Part shown: positions 53,071 to 62,783 of the stretch, piece after piece
How positions within the stretch are numbered: position 1 is the stretch's first letter
Layout of the letters: each line of letters starts with the position of its first letter
NCBI GenBank assembly: GCA_001941065.1
Contig: MSHJ01000010.1
Coordinates: forward strand, 248,001-312,000
From: Alistipes sp. Zagget8
GTDB taxonomy: Bacteria; Bacteroidota; Bacteroidia; Bacteroidales; Rikenellaceae
Direction of reading: 5' to 3'
DNA length: 64,000 nt
Notes under the pieces: generated by a model
Databases searched by the model: none
What the model was told of the DNA's origin: nothing
What the model saw: the letters and a program-made list of their open reading frames with translations, nothing else
Translations under genes and position numbers: made by a program

Positions 53071-54216
53071 ATGAAACGAACCATTCTTTCGGCGGTTTGC
53101 GGTGCGATGGCGGTCCTGACCGCCTGCACCGCAGGCACGCCTTCCGTGGAAACCGCCCCGTTCGGGCAACTCTCGTCCGGCGAGGAGGTCACCCTCTACC
53201 GGCTCCGGAGCGGCAGCGGTGCCTCGATGGAGGTCATCGATTACGGCTGCCGCGTGGTGCGGATCTGCGTCCCCGACCGCAACGGCGTGATCGCCGACAT
53301 CGTCCCGGGATACGACAACATCCGCGATTTCGAGACCGGAAGCGAACGCTTTTTCGGTGCCCTGATCGGCCGCTACGGCAACCGCATCGCCAATGCCTCG
53401 TTCCCGCTCGACGGCGACACCGTGCGGCTCACCGCCAACGAGCATCTGGCCGGATGTCCGGGCCACCTGCACGGCGGCAACAAGGGTTTCGACCGGGTGA
53501 TGTGGCAGGCCGAACCGCTCACGGAGGCCGACCGCGCGGGCGTGCGCTTCACGCGCCTCAGCCCCGACGGCGAGGAGGGCTATCCGGGCAACCTCGCCTG
53601 CACGGTCACCTACTGGTTCACGAAGGACAACGTCTGGCGGGCCGAGTACACGGCCGTGACCGACCGTCCGACGGTCGTGAACCTCTCGAACCATACCTAT
53701 TTCAATCTCAAAGGCGTGGACGACGGCGGCTACGTGATGGACCACGTGATGCAGGTCGAGGCGGACCGCTACCTGCCCAACGACGCGCGTTTCGTTCCGC
53801 TCGGTCCGTCGGAGCCCGTGGAGGGCACGCCCTTCGACCTGCGGGAGCCCCACCGCGTGGATTACGCCATCGACACCCCCAACGAACACCTGCGCACGAT
53901 GCGCGGATTCTCGGTCTGCTGGGTGCTCCGCAGCCAAACGGGCTGCCTGGCCCGGGCCGCCGACCTGTGGGAACCGCGCAGCGGCCGCGGCATCGAACTC
54001 TGGACCACGGAGCCCGGACTGCTGACCTACACCGGACGGCTCTTCTCCCCGAAGGTCGTGGGCAAGGGCGGCCGGGCGGTGGAGAAATTCGGCGGCATGC
54101 TGCTCGAAACACTCCGCTACCCCGACTCGCCGAACCACCCCGAATATCCGTCGGCGGTGCTCCGTCCCGGAGAAACCTATCATTCAACCACCGAATTCCG
54201 GTTCTATGCCAGATAG
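53071..54216 (+). CDS. galM: Aldose 1-epimerase (galactose mutarotase) lipoprotein
   Basis: Mutarotases interconvert alpha and beta anomers of free sugars. The 381-residue protein has the family motifs GRYGNRIANASF, HLHGGNKGFDRVMW (with the conserved His), NLSNHTYFNL (second His) and the catalytic Glu in LLETLRYPDSPNHPEYPS. The C-terminal GETYHSTTEFRF is also typical. A lipobox (AVLTAC) points to an envelope location, as in other glycan loci, where it may process sugars released outside the cytoplasm. It sits directly after the DUF5107 gene. Confidence 0.93.
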   Translation: MKRTILSAVCGAMAVLTACTAGTPSVETAPFGQLSSGEEVTLYRLRSGSGASMEVIDYGCRVVRICVPDRNGVIADIVPGYDNIRDFETGSERFFGALIGRYGNRIANASFPLDGDTVRLTANEHLAGCPGHLHGGNKGFDRVMWQAEPLTEADRAGVRFTRLSPDGEEGYPGNLACTVTYWFTKDNVWRAEYTAVTDRPTVVNLSNHTYFNLKGVDDGGYVMDHVMQVEADRYLPNDARFVPLGPSEPVEGTPFDLREPHRVDYAIDTPNEHLRTMRGFSVCWVLRSQTGCLARAADLWEPRSGRGIELWTTEPGLLTYTGRLFSPKVVGKGGRAVEKFGGMLLETLRYPDSPNHPEYPSAVLRPGETYHSTTEFRFYAR

Positions 54217-54243
54217 TCCCGGAGTCCCAATGAACCGAACGCC

Positions 54244-56064
54244 ATGAAACAAATCATCACGAAACTCGCCCTGGCGGCACTCGCCTTCGGCACACCGGGC
54301 TGCAGCGACGACGACTCGCCCGGACCGAACCGGGGAGGAGCCTCCGAATCGCAGGAGCTGACCCTGACGCCCATCGGACAGCTGAACCAAGGCGCGGACG
54401 AGATCAATTCCCACGCCGACGCAACCGCACGGTCGTCGGTCAAGATGAACTACCGCAGCTACCTCAACCTCGGCCAGAGCGTCACGGGCAATGACAACCC
54501 GAATTACGCACGCATCAAAAAATTATCCGACGGTTCCTACATCCTGTTCAACCATTACGGAGGTCAGGGGAACGCGAACGGCTTCGACGTCTATTATGCC
54601 ACGAGTCCCGACCTGGAAAACTGGACCGGCCGGGGACTGTTCCTCGAACGCTATGTCATCACCAATTCGCGCGGCAATCAGGACAAACGGGTCTTCACCA
54701 ACCCCAACGCCATCGTGCTGTCGAACGGCGACCTCCTGGCTTTCGCCTCCTACCGGGCCAACATGAGCTACAACTACCTCGACTGCCAGTACGACCACGG
54801 CATCGTCATCCTGCGCAGCACGGACAACGGCAGGACGTGGAGCGATCCGCAGGAGATATACCACGGTCCGAACTGGGAGGCGCACATGGTAGAAATGCCC
54901 TCGGGAGAGCTTCAATGCTATTTTTCGGAGAGCCGTCCGTGGATTTCGGGCGGCCATTCGGGGACCTCGATGGTCGTCTCCACGGACCACGGCGCGACCT
55001 GGACCCCGGGCCTCGACCAGACCCCTTACCGGGTCATCCGCCAGCACTGGGTGAACAGCGACAAGGACGCCACCTTCTACACCGACCAGATGCCGGTCGT
55101 CGTGCGCCTCAACAACAGCAACAAGCTGGCCGCGGCGCTGGAGTCGGCCGTGAGCTGCGTCAACGGCAACACCTCCTACGCCATCTCGTTCGCCTATTCC
55201 GACGACAAGGGGCAATGGGGCCGTCTCGAAGGGGACGAAACGGGACCTGCCGACCGTCAGAGCAACCTGTTCAACGGCGCGGCGCCCTTCCTCGTGCAGT
55301 TCCCGTCGGGCGAGACCCTCGTATCCTACGGACTCTCGAGCCGGATGAACATGCGCCTCGGCGACGCCGAAGCCCGCACGTTCGGCGAACCGTTCGTCGC
55401 CCTGCCCGGCAGGGGCTCGTGGGGCTGCCTGGAGCTGAACGGCAGCCACGAGGTGATCGCCGCGATGCGCAACAGCGAAAATTCAGGCGACATCACGATC
55501 GCGCTGGCCCGCTTCCAGCTGAACCACCGCATCACGGCGACCCGCCGCACGGTCTCCGTCGACGGCGGCAACACGGAGTGGGCAACGACCGACGACGCGC
55601 TCTTCGTGGGCGAGAAATCGCAGGCCCAGGCCACGCTCCGATGCTCGTGCGACGACCGGAACGTCTATTTTCTCGTGGAGGTGCTCGACGAAGCCATTTC
55701 GCGCGACGACTACGTGAATATCCTGCTCTCGCCCGCCAACGAAGGCGACAGGCTCACCTCCGCCGCCCGCCGTATCAAGGTCTCGCACAGCGGACTGAAG
55801 AGCACGGACATCTATGCCGGAGGCTGGCGCGAGACCGACATGGGCGTCACGGTGCAGGCCGCCTACGACGGCACGCTCTCGGACAACAGCGACACGGACC
55901 ACGGCTATCTGGTCGAGGTCGCCGTGCCGCGTTCGCAGTTGGACCTCGCATCGGGGGAGATACTCGTGAACCTCGTGCTGTTCGACAGCCAGGGCGGCGA
56001 GGACGCCATCTGCCCCACGTCGTCGCGCAGCATCGCGACCTGGATACCCATCGCAGGGCTGTAA
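54244..56064 (+). CDS. BNR-repeat glycosidase-like lipoprotein with C-terminal CBM9-like domain
   Basis: This 606-residue lipoprotein (lipobox near TPGC, then a SDDDSPG export-like cluster) has a sialidase-fold propeller. Asp-box-like repeats include RSTDNGRTWSDP and STDHGATWTPG, and an ARIKKLSDG segment matches the paralogue at 36906. The C-terminal ~170 residues (from about VSVDGGNTEWATTD, through VYFLVEVLDEAIS and GYLVEVAVPRSQL) look like a family-9 carbohydrate-binding domain. The catalytic identity is unknown. It ends the glycan locus, followed by a very strong terminator. Confidence 0.78.
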   Translation: MKQIITKLALAALAFGTPGCSDDDSPGPNRGGASESQELTLTPIGQLNQGADEINSHADATARSSVKMNYRSYLNLGQSVTGNDNPNYARIKKLSDGSYILFNHYGGQGNANGFDVYYATSPDLENWTGRGLFLERYVITNSRGNQDKRVFTNPNAIVLSNGDLLAFASYRANMSYNYLDCQYDHGIVILRSTDNGRTWSDPQEIYHGPNWEAHMVEMPSGELQCYFSESRPWISGGHSGTSMVVSTDHGATWTPGLDQTPYRVIRQHWVNSDKDATFYTDQMPVVVRLNNSNKLAAALESAVSCVNGNTSYAISFAYSDDKGQWGRLEGDETGPADRQSNLFNGAAPFLVQFPSGETLVSYGLSSRMNMRLGDAEARTFGEPFVALPGRGSWGCLELNGSHEVIAAMRNSENSGDITIALARFQLNHRITATRRTVSVDGGNTEWATTDDALFVGEKSQAQATLRCSCDDRNVYFLVEVLDEAISRDDYVNILLSPANEGDRLTSAARRIKVSHSGLKSTDIYAGGWRETDMGVTVQAAYDGTLSDNSDTDHGYLVEVAVPRSQLDLASGEILVNLVLFDSQGGEDAICPTSSRSIATWIPIAGL

Positions 56065-56081
56065 AAACAGCCGTCAGGAAG

Positions 56082-56120
56082 GTGGCGCGGAACGACGAAA
56101 GTTCCGCGCCACTGTCTTTT
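56082..56120 (+). terminator. Strong terminator closing the glycan locus
   Basis: A perfect 12-bp GC-rich stem (GTGGCGCGGAAC/GTTCCGCGCCAC, 7-nt loop) is followed by TGTC and a T-run. Confidence 0.85.
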
Positions 56121-56153
56121 CGGAACGCCTCCGAACTATTTTTTACGATTTTC

Positions 56154-56185
56154 TTTCGTTATGTCTGAGGGAATTTCTACCTTTG
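56154..56185 (+). promoter_or_regulatory. panC promoter (TTTC, 20 nt, TACCTTTG)
   Basis: TTTC at 56154-56157 (3 of 4 matches) and TACCTTTG at 56178-56185 have 20-nt spacing. The start codon is 24 bases downstream. Confidence 0.65.
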
Positions 56186-56209
56186 CCCCGCAACTCGTTT
56201 CAAAAGGAG

Positions 56210-57046
56210 ATGAAAGTATTTACAAGCGTCAAGGAGCTTCGCTCCGAGTTGGACCGGACGGAACCGTCGGGCGTCGGCTTCGTACCCACGATGGGTGCCC
56301 TGCATGCAGGGCACCGTTCGCTCGTCGAACGTGCCCGCCGGGAAAATGCCACGGTCGTCGTCAGCGTCTTCGTGAATCCCACGCAGTTCAACGACAAGAA
56401 CGACCTGCGCAACTACCCCCGCACGCCGGAGGCCGACCGCAAACTGCTCGAAGAGGCCGGTGCGGATTTCGTGCTGATGCCTTCGGTCGAGGAGATATAC
56501 CCCGAGGAGGATACCCGGGTCTTCGATTTCGGACAGATCGACAAGGTGATGGAGGGCGCGACGCGTCCCGGCCATTTCAACGGCGTGGCGCAGGTCGTCA
56601 GCCGCCTGTTCGACATCGTGCGCCCGGCACGCGCCTATTTCGGGGAGAAGGATTTCCAGCAGATCGCTGTCATCCGGTCGATGGTGGCCCAGCTGAAACT
56701 GCCGGTCGAAATCGTGGACTGTGCGATCGTCCGCGGCGAAGACGGACTGGCGCTCTCCTCGCGCAACCAGCTGCTGGACGCCCCGCACCGGGCCGCCGCG
56801 CCGCACATCTACGCCGTGCTGCGCCGGGCCGTGGAGAAATCGCACGAGCTGACGCCCGAGGAGCTGAAAACGTGGGTCAAGGCCGAGGTGGAGAGCGACC
56901 CGCTGCTCAAAGTGATCTACTACCAGTCGGTCGATGCGCTGACGATGCAGGAGGTTCCGGCATGGAACGCCTCGGAGCGCATTCAGGGCTGCATCGCCGT
57001 ACAGGCGGGAGACATTCGTTTAATCGACAACATCCGAATCCGATAA
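56210..57046 (+). CDS. panC: Pantothenate synthetase
   Basis: PanC joins pantoate and beta-alanine with ATP to make pantothenate, the precursor of coenzyme A. The 278-residue protein has the N-terminal [14 protein letters not shown] (HxGH nucleotide motif), [25 protein letters not shown] and LSSRNQLL motifs of the family. I chose the ATG at 56210 because upstream in-frame starts fall inside the promoter box. Its stop overlaps the panD start (TAATG), giving a two-gene operon that supplies both the beta-alanine and its use. Confidence 0.96.
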   Translation: MKVFTSVKELRSELDRTEPSGVGFVPTMGALHAGHRSLVERARRENATVVVSVFVNPTQFNDKNDLRNYPRTPEADRKLLEEAGADFVLMPSVEEIYPEEDTRVFDFGQIDKVMEGATRPGHFNGVAQVVSRLFDIVRPARAYFGEKDFQQIAVIRSMVAQLKLPVEIVDCAIVRGEDGLALSSRNQLLDAPHRAAAPHIYAVLRRAVEKSHELTPEELKTWVKAEVESDPLLKVIYYQSVDALTMQEVPAWNASERIQGCIAVQAGDIRLIDNIRIR

Positions 57047-57405
57047 TGAAATTCCAGATTGAAGTCATCAAATCGAAGATCCACCGCGTAACGGTCACGC
57101 AGGCCGACCTCAACTACGTGGGGAGCATCACCATCGACGAGGCGCTCATGGAAGCCGCCAACATGATCGAAGGCGAGAAGGTCCAGATCATGGACATCAA
57201 CAACGGAGAGCGTTTCGAGACCTACATCATCAAGGGCCAGCGCGGCAGCGGCTGCATCTGCCTCAACGGCGCCGCGGCACGCAAGGTGCAGGTGGGCGAC
57301 GTCATCATCATCGCCTCCTATGCGCTGATGGATTTCGAGGACGCCAAGCAGTTCCGTCCCTGGATCGTATTCCCCGACACGGCGACCAACCGGTTAATCA
57401 AATAG
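57046..57405 (+). CDS. panD: Aspartate 1-decarboxylase
   Basis: PanD makes beta-alanine from aspartate and acts through a pyruvoyl group formed by self-cleavage. The 119-residue proenzyme has the conserved cleavage site at Gly26-Ser27 ([10 protein letters not shown]), Lys9 and the substrate Arg in [10 protein letters not shown]. The [19 protein letters not shown] segment is also typical. It overlaps panC by one base, so the two are translationally coupled. Confidence 0.96.
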   Translation: MKFQIEVIKSKIHRVTVTQADLNYVGSITIDEALMEAANMIEGEKVQIMDINNGERFETYIIKGQRGSGCICLNGAAARKVQVGDVIIIASYALMDFEDAKQFRPWIVFPDTATNRLIK

Positions 57406-57438
57406 TGCCCGCAGGCGGCCTGTCGGCCTGAAGAACAC

Positions 57439-57468
57439 AAAATCTCCCCAAAAGGGGAGATTTTTTCA
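57439..57468 (+). terminator. Intrinsic terminator after panCD
   Basis: A 10-bp stem (AAATCTCCCC/GGGGAGATTT) with an AAAA loop is followed by a T-run. Confidence 0.88.
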
Positions 57469-57478
57469 TATAAACCGC

Positions 57479-57486
57479 TATCTTTG
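57479..57486 (+). promoter_or_regulatory. -7 promoter box (TATCTTTG) of the DUF456 gene
   Basis: TATCTTTG lies 20 bases before the ATG at 57507. The terminator occupies the place of a -33 box, so none is visible. Confidence 0.55.
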
Positions 57487-57506
57487 CTAATATTAAGCAT
57501 CTCACG

Positions 57507-58019
57507 ATGGACATCACGCTCTCCCTGTTCGCTTTTCTGCTCTCGATACTGGGCATCATCGGCTGCATCGTGCCCGCCCTGCCGGGCGTGGTGCTGAGCT
57601 ATGCGGGCCTGCTGTGCGCCTATTTCACCTCCTATTCCCAGATGAACGCCCCGGCGCTGTGGCTCTGGCTCGGAGTGACCGTCGCCGTAAGCATCGCCGA
57701 CTATTTCCTCCCCGCCTGGATGACCCGGCGGTTCGGCGGTTCGCGTGCAGGCGCCATCGGCGCCACGGTGGGCGTCTTCGCGGGATTCTTCCTGTTCCCG
57801 CCCGTGGGCATTCTCCTCGGGCCCTTTCTGGGCGCCGTGCTGGGCGAACTGCTCAACGACCGCGGCGATGTGCCGAAAGCCTTCCTGGTGGGATTCGGGT
57901 CGTTCCTCTCGTTCATCGTCGGCACGGGAATCAAAATCGCCGCCTCGGTAGGCATGCTGATCCATGTCGTGGCCGACACATGGCCCGCACTGAGAGGCTG
58001 GTTCGCAACTACTTTCTAA
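57507..58019 (+). CDS. DUF456 membrane protein
   Basis: This 170-residue multi-pass membrane protein matches DUF456. It has an N-terminal GIIGCIVPALPGVVLSYAGLL motif, then DYFLPAWMTRRFGGSRAGAIGATVG and a glycine-rich repeat of short hydrophobic helices (GFFLFPPVGILLGPFLGAVLGEL). The family has no established function. The next gene, an M16 protease, begins 12 bases downstream and may be co-transcribed. Confidence 0.85.
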   Translation: MDITLSLFAFLLSILGIIGCIVPALPGVVLSYAGLLCAYFTSYSQMNAPALWLWLGVTVAVSIADYFLPAWMTRRFGGSRAGAIGATVGVFAGFFLFPPVGILLGPFLGAVLGELLNDRGDVPKAFLVGFGSFLSFIVGTGIKIAASVGMLIHVVADTWPALRGWFATTF

Positions 58020-58031
58020 AACATACCGTAT

Positions 58032-60932
58032 ATGAAAAAGTTTCTACTACTAACGGCGGTCCTCCTTGCGATGCTCGCCTCGTCTTGTTCCAAGTACAAG
58101 TACGAAAAGGTCGCGGACGATCCGCTGAACACCCGGATTTACACGCTTCCCAACGGGCTGAAAGTCTACATGAGCGTCATGAAGGAGCAGCCCCGCATCC
58201 AGACGGCCATCGCCGTGAAGGTCGGCGGCAAGAACGACCCCGCCGAGACGACGGGTCTGGCCCACTATTTCGAACACCTGATGTTCAAGGGCACCGAGCA
58301 GTTCGGAACCTCGGACTACGCCGCGGAGAAACCGATGCTCGACGAAATCGAACGTCTGTTCGAGGTCTACCGCAAGACCACCGGCGAGGCCGAACGCGCG
58401 GCCGTCTACCACCAGATAGACTCGGTGAGCTACGAAGCCTCGAAAATCGCCATACCCAACGAGTACGACAAGCTGATGGCGGCCATCGGCGCCAACGGGA
58501 CCAACGCCTTCACGTCGCAGGACATGACCGTCTATGTCGAGGACATCCCCTCGAACCAGATCGACAACTGGGCGCGAATCCAGGCCGACCGGTTCCGCAA
58601 TCCCGTGATCCGCGGCTTCCACACCGAGCTGGAGACCATCTACGAGGAGAAGAACATGTCGCTGACGCGCGACAATTCGAAGATGTGGGAGGCAATGGAC
58701 GCCGCGCTGTTCCCCAACCACCCTTACGGCACGCAGACCGTGCTGGGAACGCAGGAGAGCCTGAAGAACCCTTCGATCACCAACGTCAAAAACTACCACA
58801 AGACCTACTACGTGCCCAACAACATGGCCGTCTGCGTCGCGGGTGATTTCGACCCCGACGCGATGATCGCGACCATCGACAAATATTTCGGCGACATGCA
58901 GCCCAATCCCGAACTGCCGAAGCTGGCGTTCGAACCCGAGAAGCCGATCACCTCGCCCGTCGTGAAGGAGGTCTACGGACTCGAGGCGGCACGGGTCATG
59001 CTGGGCTGGCGCCTGCCGGCCGCCACGGACAAATCGATCGACGTGGCGCAGATCGCGGGCACGATTCTCTACAACGGACAGGCGGGTCTGGCGGACCTCG
59101 ACCTGAACCAGCAGCAGAAGGTCCTCGGAGCTTATGCCTTCACCAATGTGCAGCCCGACTACGGAACGCTCCTCATGCTGGGCGCCCCCAAGGCCGGGCA
59201 GTCGCTCGACGAGGTGCGCGACCTGCTGCTGGCCGAAGCGGCCAAACTCCGCACGGGCGATTTCGACGAAGGACTGCTCGAAGCCTCCGTCAACAATTTC
59301 AAGATGCAGCTGATGAAGCAGTACGACAATTACGACGAACGCGCCCTGATTTTCGCCTACTCGTTCATCAACGGCGCCGACTGGACCGACGAGGTCCGCC
59401 AGCTGGACCGCATGTCGAAGATCACCAAGCAGGATGTCGTGGAGTGGGCCAACGAATACCTGGGGCCCGAGAGCTACGCCATCGTCTACAAGCGCGAAGG
59501 CAAGGACCCCGACGAACAGAAGATCGCCGCCCCGAAGATTACGCCCATCGCCACCAACCGCGACGCGCAGAGTGAATTCCTGACCGAGATACAGACAACC
59601 GAGGTGCAGCCCATCGAACCGGAATTCGTGGATTACACGAAGGACATGGCGCAGTTCGAGGCGCAGGAGGGAGTCGAGGTCCTCTACAAGAAAAACGAGA
59701 GCAACGACATCTTCACGCTGGTCTACGTGTTCGACACGGGTACGGAGAACGATCCGGCGCTGAACCTGGCGTTCGACTACCTGGGCTACCTCGGAACCGA
59801 CAAACTGACCGCCGAAGAGATGGCTTCGAAGATGTACGCCATCGCCTGCTCGTTCTCGATGCGGGCCAACGCCAACAGCTGCTCGATCACCGTCACGGGC
59901 CTGAGCGAGAACATGCCCGAAGCGATGGACCTCGTGGACCGGCTGCTCGCCGACGCACAGCCCGACGAGGCGATTCTCGCCAACCTCAAGGCCGACATGG
60001 TCAAGAGCCGCGCCGACGCCAAGCTCAATCAGGGCAGCTGCTTCGGGGCCTTGCAGCGTTACCTGTTCTACGGTCCGGATTTTATCCGCCGCACGACGCT
60101 CACCAATCCGGAGCTCGAGTCCATGACCTCGGAACAGCTGCTGGAGAAGATTCACAACCTGCTGAACAAACAGCACAAGGTGCTCTACTACGGTCCCCGT
60201 CCGGAGCAGGAGGTGAAGGAGGCGCTGGCGGCCCACCACAAGACCCCGGCCGCGCTCCAGCCGCTGAAGAAGACGCACGTTCAGCTGCTGCCGACCGACG
60301 AGAACCGCGTGGTGCTGGCGCAGTACGACGCCAAACAGCTCTACTACATCCAGTTCTCGAACCTCGGCAAGGCGTTCGACGTCACGGCCGACCCGGAGGT
60401 GACGCTCTACAACGAATATTTCGGCGGCGGGATGAACTCCGTGGTGTTCCAGGAGATGCGTGAGGCCCGCGGACTGGCTTACTCCGCGGCGGCATACATC
60501 GTAGAGCCGGTATACGCCGACATGAATTACGGCTACAAAGCCTTCATCGCCACGCAGAACGACAAGATGCAGACGGCAATCGAGGCCTTCGACGAGATCA
60601 TCGAAAACATGCCCGAATCGGAAGCGGCGTTCAACATCGCCAAGGAGTCCCTGCTGTCGCGCCTGCGCACCGAGCGCACGGTGAAGGAGCAGGTGTTGTG
60701 GAGCTACCTCGACTTGTGCGACATGGGTCTCACGGAGGACCGCGACCGGCAGCTATTCGAAAAGGTGCAGTCGATGACCCTCGCCGACGTGAAAGCCGCG
60801 CAGGAGAAATGGGTCAAGGGCCGCAAGTACGTCTACGGCATCCTGGGCGACATCCGGGACCTCGACCTCAACTACCTCAAGACGCTCGGCCCGATTCAGA
60901 CCGTTTCGCAGGAGCAGTTGTTCGGGTATTGA
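58032..60932 (+). CDS. M16 family zinc peptidase lipoprotein
   Basis: This 966-residue pitrilysin-family protease has two M16 halves. The inverted zinc motif is HYFEH (His78, Glu81, His82), and the distal Glu lies in the TELETIYEEKNM segment, so the first half appears catalytic. The second half (from about residue 520) has the usual non-zinc fold ending YFGGGMNSVVFQEMREARGLAYSAA. The signal MKKFLLLTAVLLAMLASSC is a lipoprotein signal, which places the enzyme in the envelope. The family degrades small peptides. Confidence 0.93.
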   Translation: MKKFLLLTAVLLAMLASSCSKYKYEKVADDPLNTRIYTLPNGLKVYMSVMKEQPRIQTAIAVKVGGKNDPAETTGLAHYFEHLMFKGTEQFGTSDYAAEKPMLDEIERLFEVYRKTTGEAERAAVYHQIDSVSYEASKIAIPNEYDKLMAAIGANGTNAFTSQDMTVYVEDIPSNQIDNWARIQADRFRNPVIRGFHTELETIYEEKNMSLTRDNSKMWEAMDAALFPNHPYGTQTVLGTQESLKNPSITNVKNYHKTYYVPNNMAVCVAGDFDPDAMIATIDKYFGDMQPNPELPKLAFEPEKPITSPVVKEVYGLEAARVMLGWRLPAATDKSIDVAQIAGTILYNGQAGLADLDLNQQQKVLGAYAFTNVQPDYGTLLMLGAPKAGQSLDEVRDLLLAEAAKLRTGDFDEGLLEASVNNFKMQLMKQYDNYDERALIFAYSFINGADWTDEVRQLDRMSKITKQDVVEWANEYLGPESYAIVYKREGKDPDEQKIAAPKITPIATNRDAQSEFLTEIQTTEVQPIEPEFVDYTKDMAQFEAQEGVEVLYKKNESNDIFTLVYVFDTGTENDPALNLAFDYLGYLGTDKLTAEEMASKMYAIACSFSMRANANSCSITVTGLSENMPEAMDLVDRLLADAQPDEAILANLKADMVKSRADAKLNQGSCFGALQRYLFYGPDFIRRTTLTNPELESMTSEQLLEKIHNLLNKQHKVLYYGPRPEQEVKEALAAHHKTPAALQPLKKTHVQLLPTDENRVVLAQYDAKQLYYIQFSNLGKAFDVTADPEVTLYNEYFGGGMNSVVFQEMREARGLAYSAAAYIVEPVYADMNYGYKAFIATQNDKMQTAIEAFDEIIENMPESEAAFNIAKESLLSRLRTERTVKEQVLWSYLDLCDMGLTEDRDRQLFEKVQSMTLADVKAAQEKWVKGRKYVYGILGDIRDLDLNYLKTLGPIQTVSQEQLFGY

Positions 60933-60951
60933 TCCCCGGCGACGGGAACAC

Positions 60952-60986
60952 AAAAAACCTCGGAAATTTCTTTCCGAGGTTTTTTC
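60952..60986. terminator. Bidirectional terminator between the M16 and ahcY genes
   Basis: A 13-15-bp stem (AAAACCTCGGAAA with TTTCCGAGGTTTT, 4-nt loop) is flanked by A and T runs, between two convergent genes. Confidence 0.88.
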
Positions 60987-61002
60987 ATTGCCGCAGGGGC
61001 GG

Positions 61003-62412
61003 TCAATAGCGGTAATGTTCGGCCTTGTAGGGTCCGTCCTCGGGAACGCCGATGTAGTCGGCCTGATGCTTCGTCAGGCGCGTCAGTTCGACGCCGAGGT
61101 TGTCCAGGTGCAGGCGTGCCACCTCTTCATCGAGATGCTTCGGCAGACGGTAAACACCCACTTCGAGATTCTCCTGCCACAGTTCCATCTGCGCCAGGCA
61201 CTGGTTGGTGAAGGAGTTCGACATCACGAACGAAGGGTGTCCCGTGGCGCAGCCGAGGTTCACCAGACGACCTTCGGCCAGGATGAAGATCGAGTGTCCG
61301 TCGGGAAAGGTGAACTTGTCGACCTGCGGCTTGATGTTCATCCGCACGGCCGCCGATTTCTCGAGGCGGGCCATCTGAATCTCGTTGTCGAAATGGCCGA
61401 TATTGCAGACGATGGCCTGATCGCGCATCTTCTCCATGTGTTCCAGCGTGATGATGTCGCAGTTGCCGGTGCAGGTGACGTAGATGTTGCCCTCGGCGAG
61501 CGCACTCTCCACGGTCTTCACCTCGAAACCCTCCATCGCGGCCTGCAGGGCGCAGATGGGGTCGATCTCCGTGACGATCACCCGGGCGCCGTAGGAGCGC
61601 ATCGAGCGGGCGCAGCCCTTGCCCACGTCGCCGTAACCGCACACGACGACCACCTTGCCGGCGATCATCACGTCCGTGGCGCGTTTGATGCCGTCGGCCA
61701 GCGATTCGCGGCAGCCGTAGAGGTTGTCGAACTTCGACTTAGTGCACGAGTCGTTGACATTGATGGCCGGGACGAGCAGTTCGCCCGCCTCCTGCATCTG
61801 GTAGAGACGGTGTACGCCCGTGGTGGTCTCCTCGCTCACGCCCTTCCACTCGGCAACCGTGCGGTGCCATTTTTCGGGATCTTCGGCCAGGATTCGTTTC
61901 AGCGTGTCGAGAATCACCTCCTCCTCGTAGGACGAAGGTTCGTAATCGAGCGTCGAGGCGTCGTTCTCGGCCTTGTAGCCTTTGTGAATCAGCAGCGTGG
62001 CATCGCCGCCGTCGTCCACGATCAGCTGCGGGCCCTTGCCGCCGGGGAACGAGAGCGCCATGGCGGTGCACCACCAGTACTCGGGCAGCGTCTCGCCCTT
62101 CCACGCGAAGACCGGAACGCCCGCAGCGGCGATGGCCGCAGCGGCATGGTCCTGCGTCGAGAAGATGTTGCAGGAGCACCAGCGCACGTCGGCACCCAGC
62201 TCCACGAGGGTCTCGATCAGCACGGCCGTCTGGATGGTCATGTGCAGCGAACCCATCACGCGCACGCCCTTCAGCGGCTTCTCGGGACCGTATTTGCGGC
62301 GCACGGCCATCAGGCCCGGCATTTCGTGTTCGGAAATCTCGATCTCCTTGCGGCCCCACTCGGCCAGCGACATATCGGCGACCTTATAAGGAAGCGTTAA
62401 GTCCAAATACAT
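61003..62412 (-). CDS. ahcY: Adenosylhomocysteinase
   Basis: AhcY splits S-adenosylhomocysteine, the by-product of SAM methylations, into adenosine and homocysteine using bound NAD. The 469-residue protein has [31 protein letters not shown], the NAD-binding [15 protein letters not shown] and the C-terminal [11 protein letters not shown] end that reaches into the neighbouring subunit's site. It lies last in a minus-strand run after the riboflavin kinase and AI-2E family genes (5-nt gap to the kinase gene). Confidence 0.97.
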   Translation of the reverse strand: MYLDLTLPYKVADMSLAEWGRKEIEISEHEMPGLMAVRRKYGPEKPLKGVRVMGSLHMTIQTAVLIETLVELGADVRWCSCNIFSTQDHAAAAIAAAGVPVFAWKGETLPEYWWCTAMALSFPGGKGPQLIVDDGGDATLLIHKGYKAENDASTLDYEPSSYEEEVILDTLKRILAEDPEKWHRTVAEWKGVSEETTTGVHRLYQMQEAGELLVPAINVNDSCTKSKFDNLYGCRESLADGIKRATDVMIAGKVVVVCGYGDVGKGCARSMRSYGARVIVTEIDPICALQAAMEGFEVKTVESALAEGNIYVTCTGNCDIITLEHMEKMRDQAIVCNIGHFDNEIQMARLEKSAAVRMNIKPQVDKFTFPDGHSIFILAEGRLVNLGCATGHPSFVMSNSFTNQCLAQMELWQENLEVGVYRLPKHLDEEVARLHLDNLGVELTRLTKHQADYIGVPEDGPYKAEHYRY

Positions 62413-62417
62413 AATTC

Positions 62418-62783
62418 CTATCTGTTTTTTAAAATATATTCCTTGTCCTTTGCGATCTGTTCCCGCAACTCCTCCACCGTGTCGAACTTGCGTTCGTCGC
62501 GGATCTTTTCGAGCAGTTCGACACGCAGCAGGCGGCCGTACAGCTCGCCCCCGAAATCGAAGATATGGGTCTCCAGACGCCGTTCGACACCTCCGACCGA
62601 GGGGTTGCGCCCCAGGTTCGACATCGCGTCGTACATCCGTCCCCCGACCTCGGCCCGCGAACGGTAGACCCCGTCGGAGGCCGTGACCGTCTCGGGAACG
62701 GCCAGGTTGGCCGTCGGAAACCCCAGCTCACGTCCCAACCGGCGTCCGTGCTCCACTACGCCTGCTATCAGAATCCGTTCCAT
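62418..62783 (-). CDS. Stand-alone riboflavin kinase domain
   Basis: This 121-residue protein matches the flavokinase half of Rib[20 protein letters not shown] (PTAN motif for Mg-ATP), SDGVYRS and the acidic [25 protein letters not shown] segment. It would phosphorylate riboflavin to FMN. Most bacterial RibF proteins (~310 residues) carry an N-terminal FAD synthetase domain, which is absent here with no trace upstream, because the AI-2E family gene overlaps its start by one base. FAD synthesis must be encoded elsewhere, if at all. Confidence 0.88.
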   Translation of the reverse strand: MERILIAGVVEHGRRLGRELGFPTANLAVPETVTASDGVYRSRAEVGGRMYDAMSNLGRNPSVGGVERRLETHIFDFGGELYGRLLRVELLEKIRDERKFDTVEELREQIAKDKEYILKNR

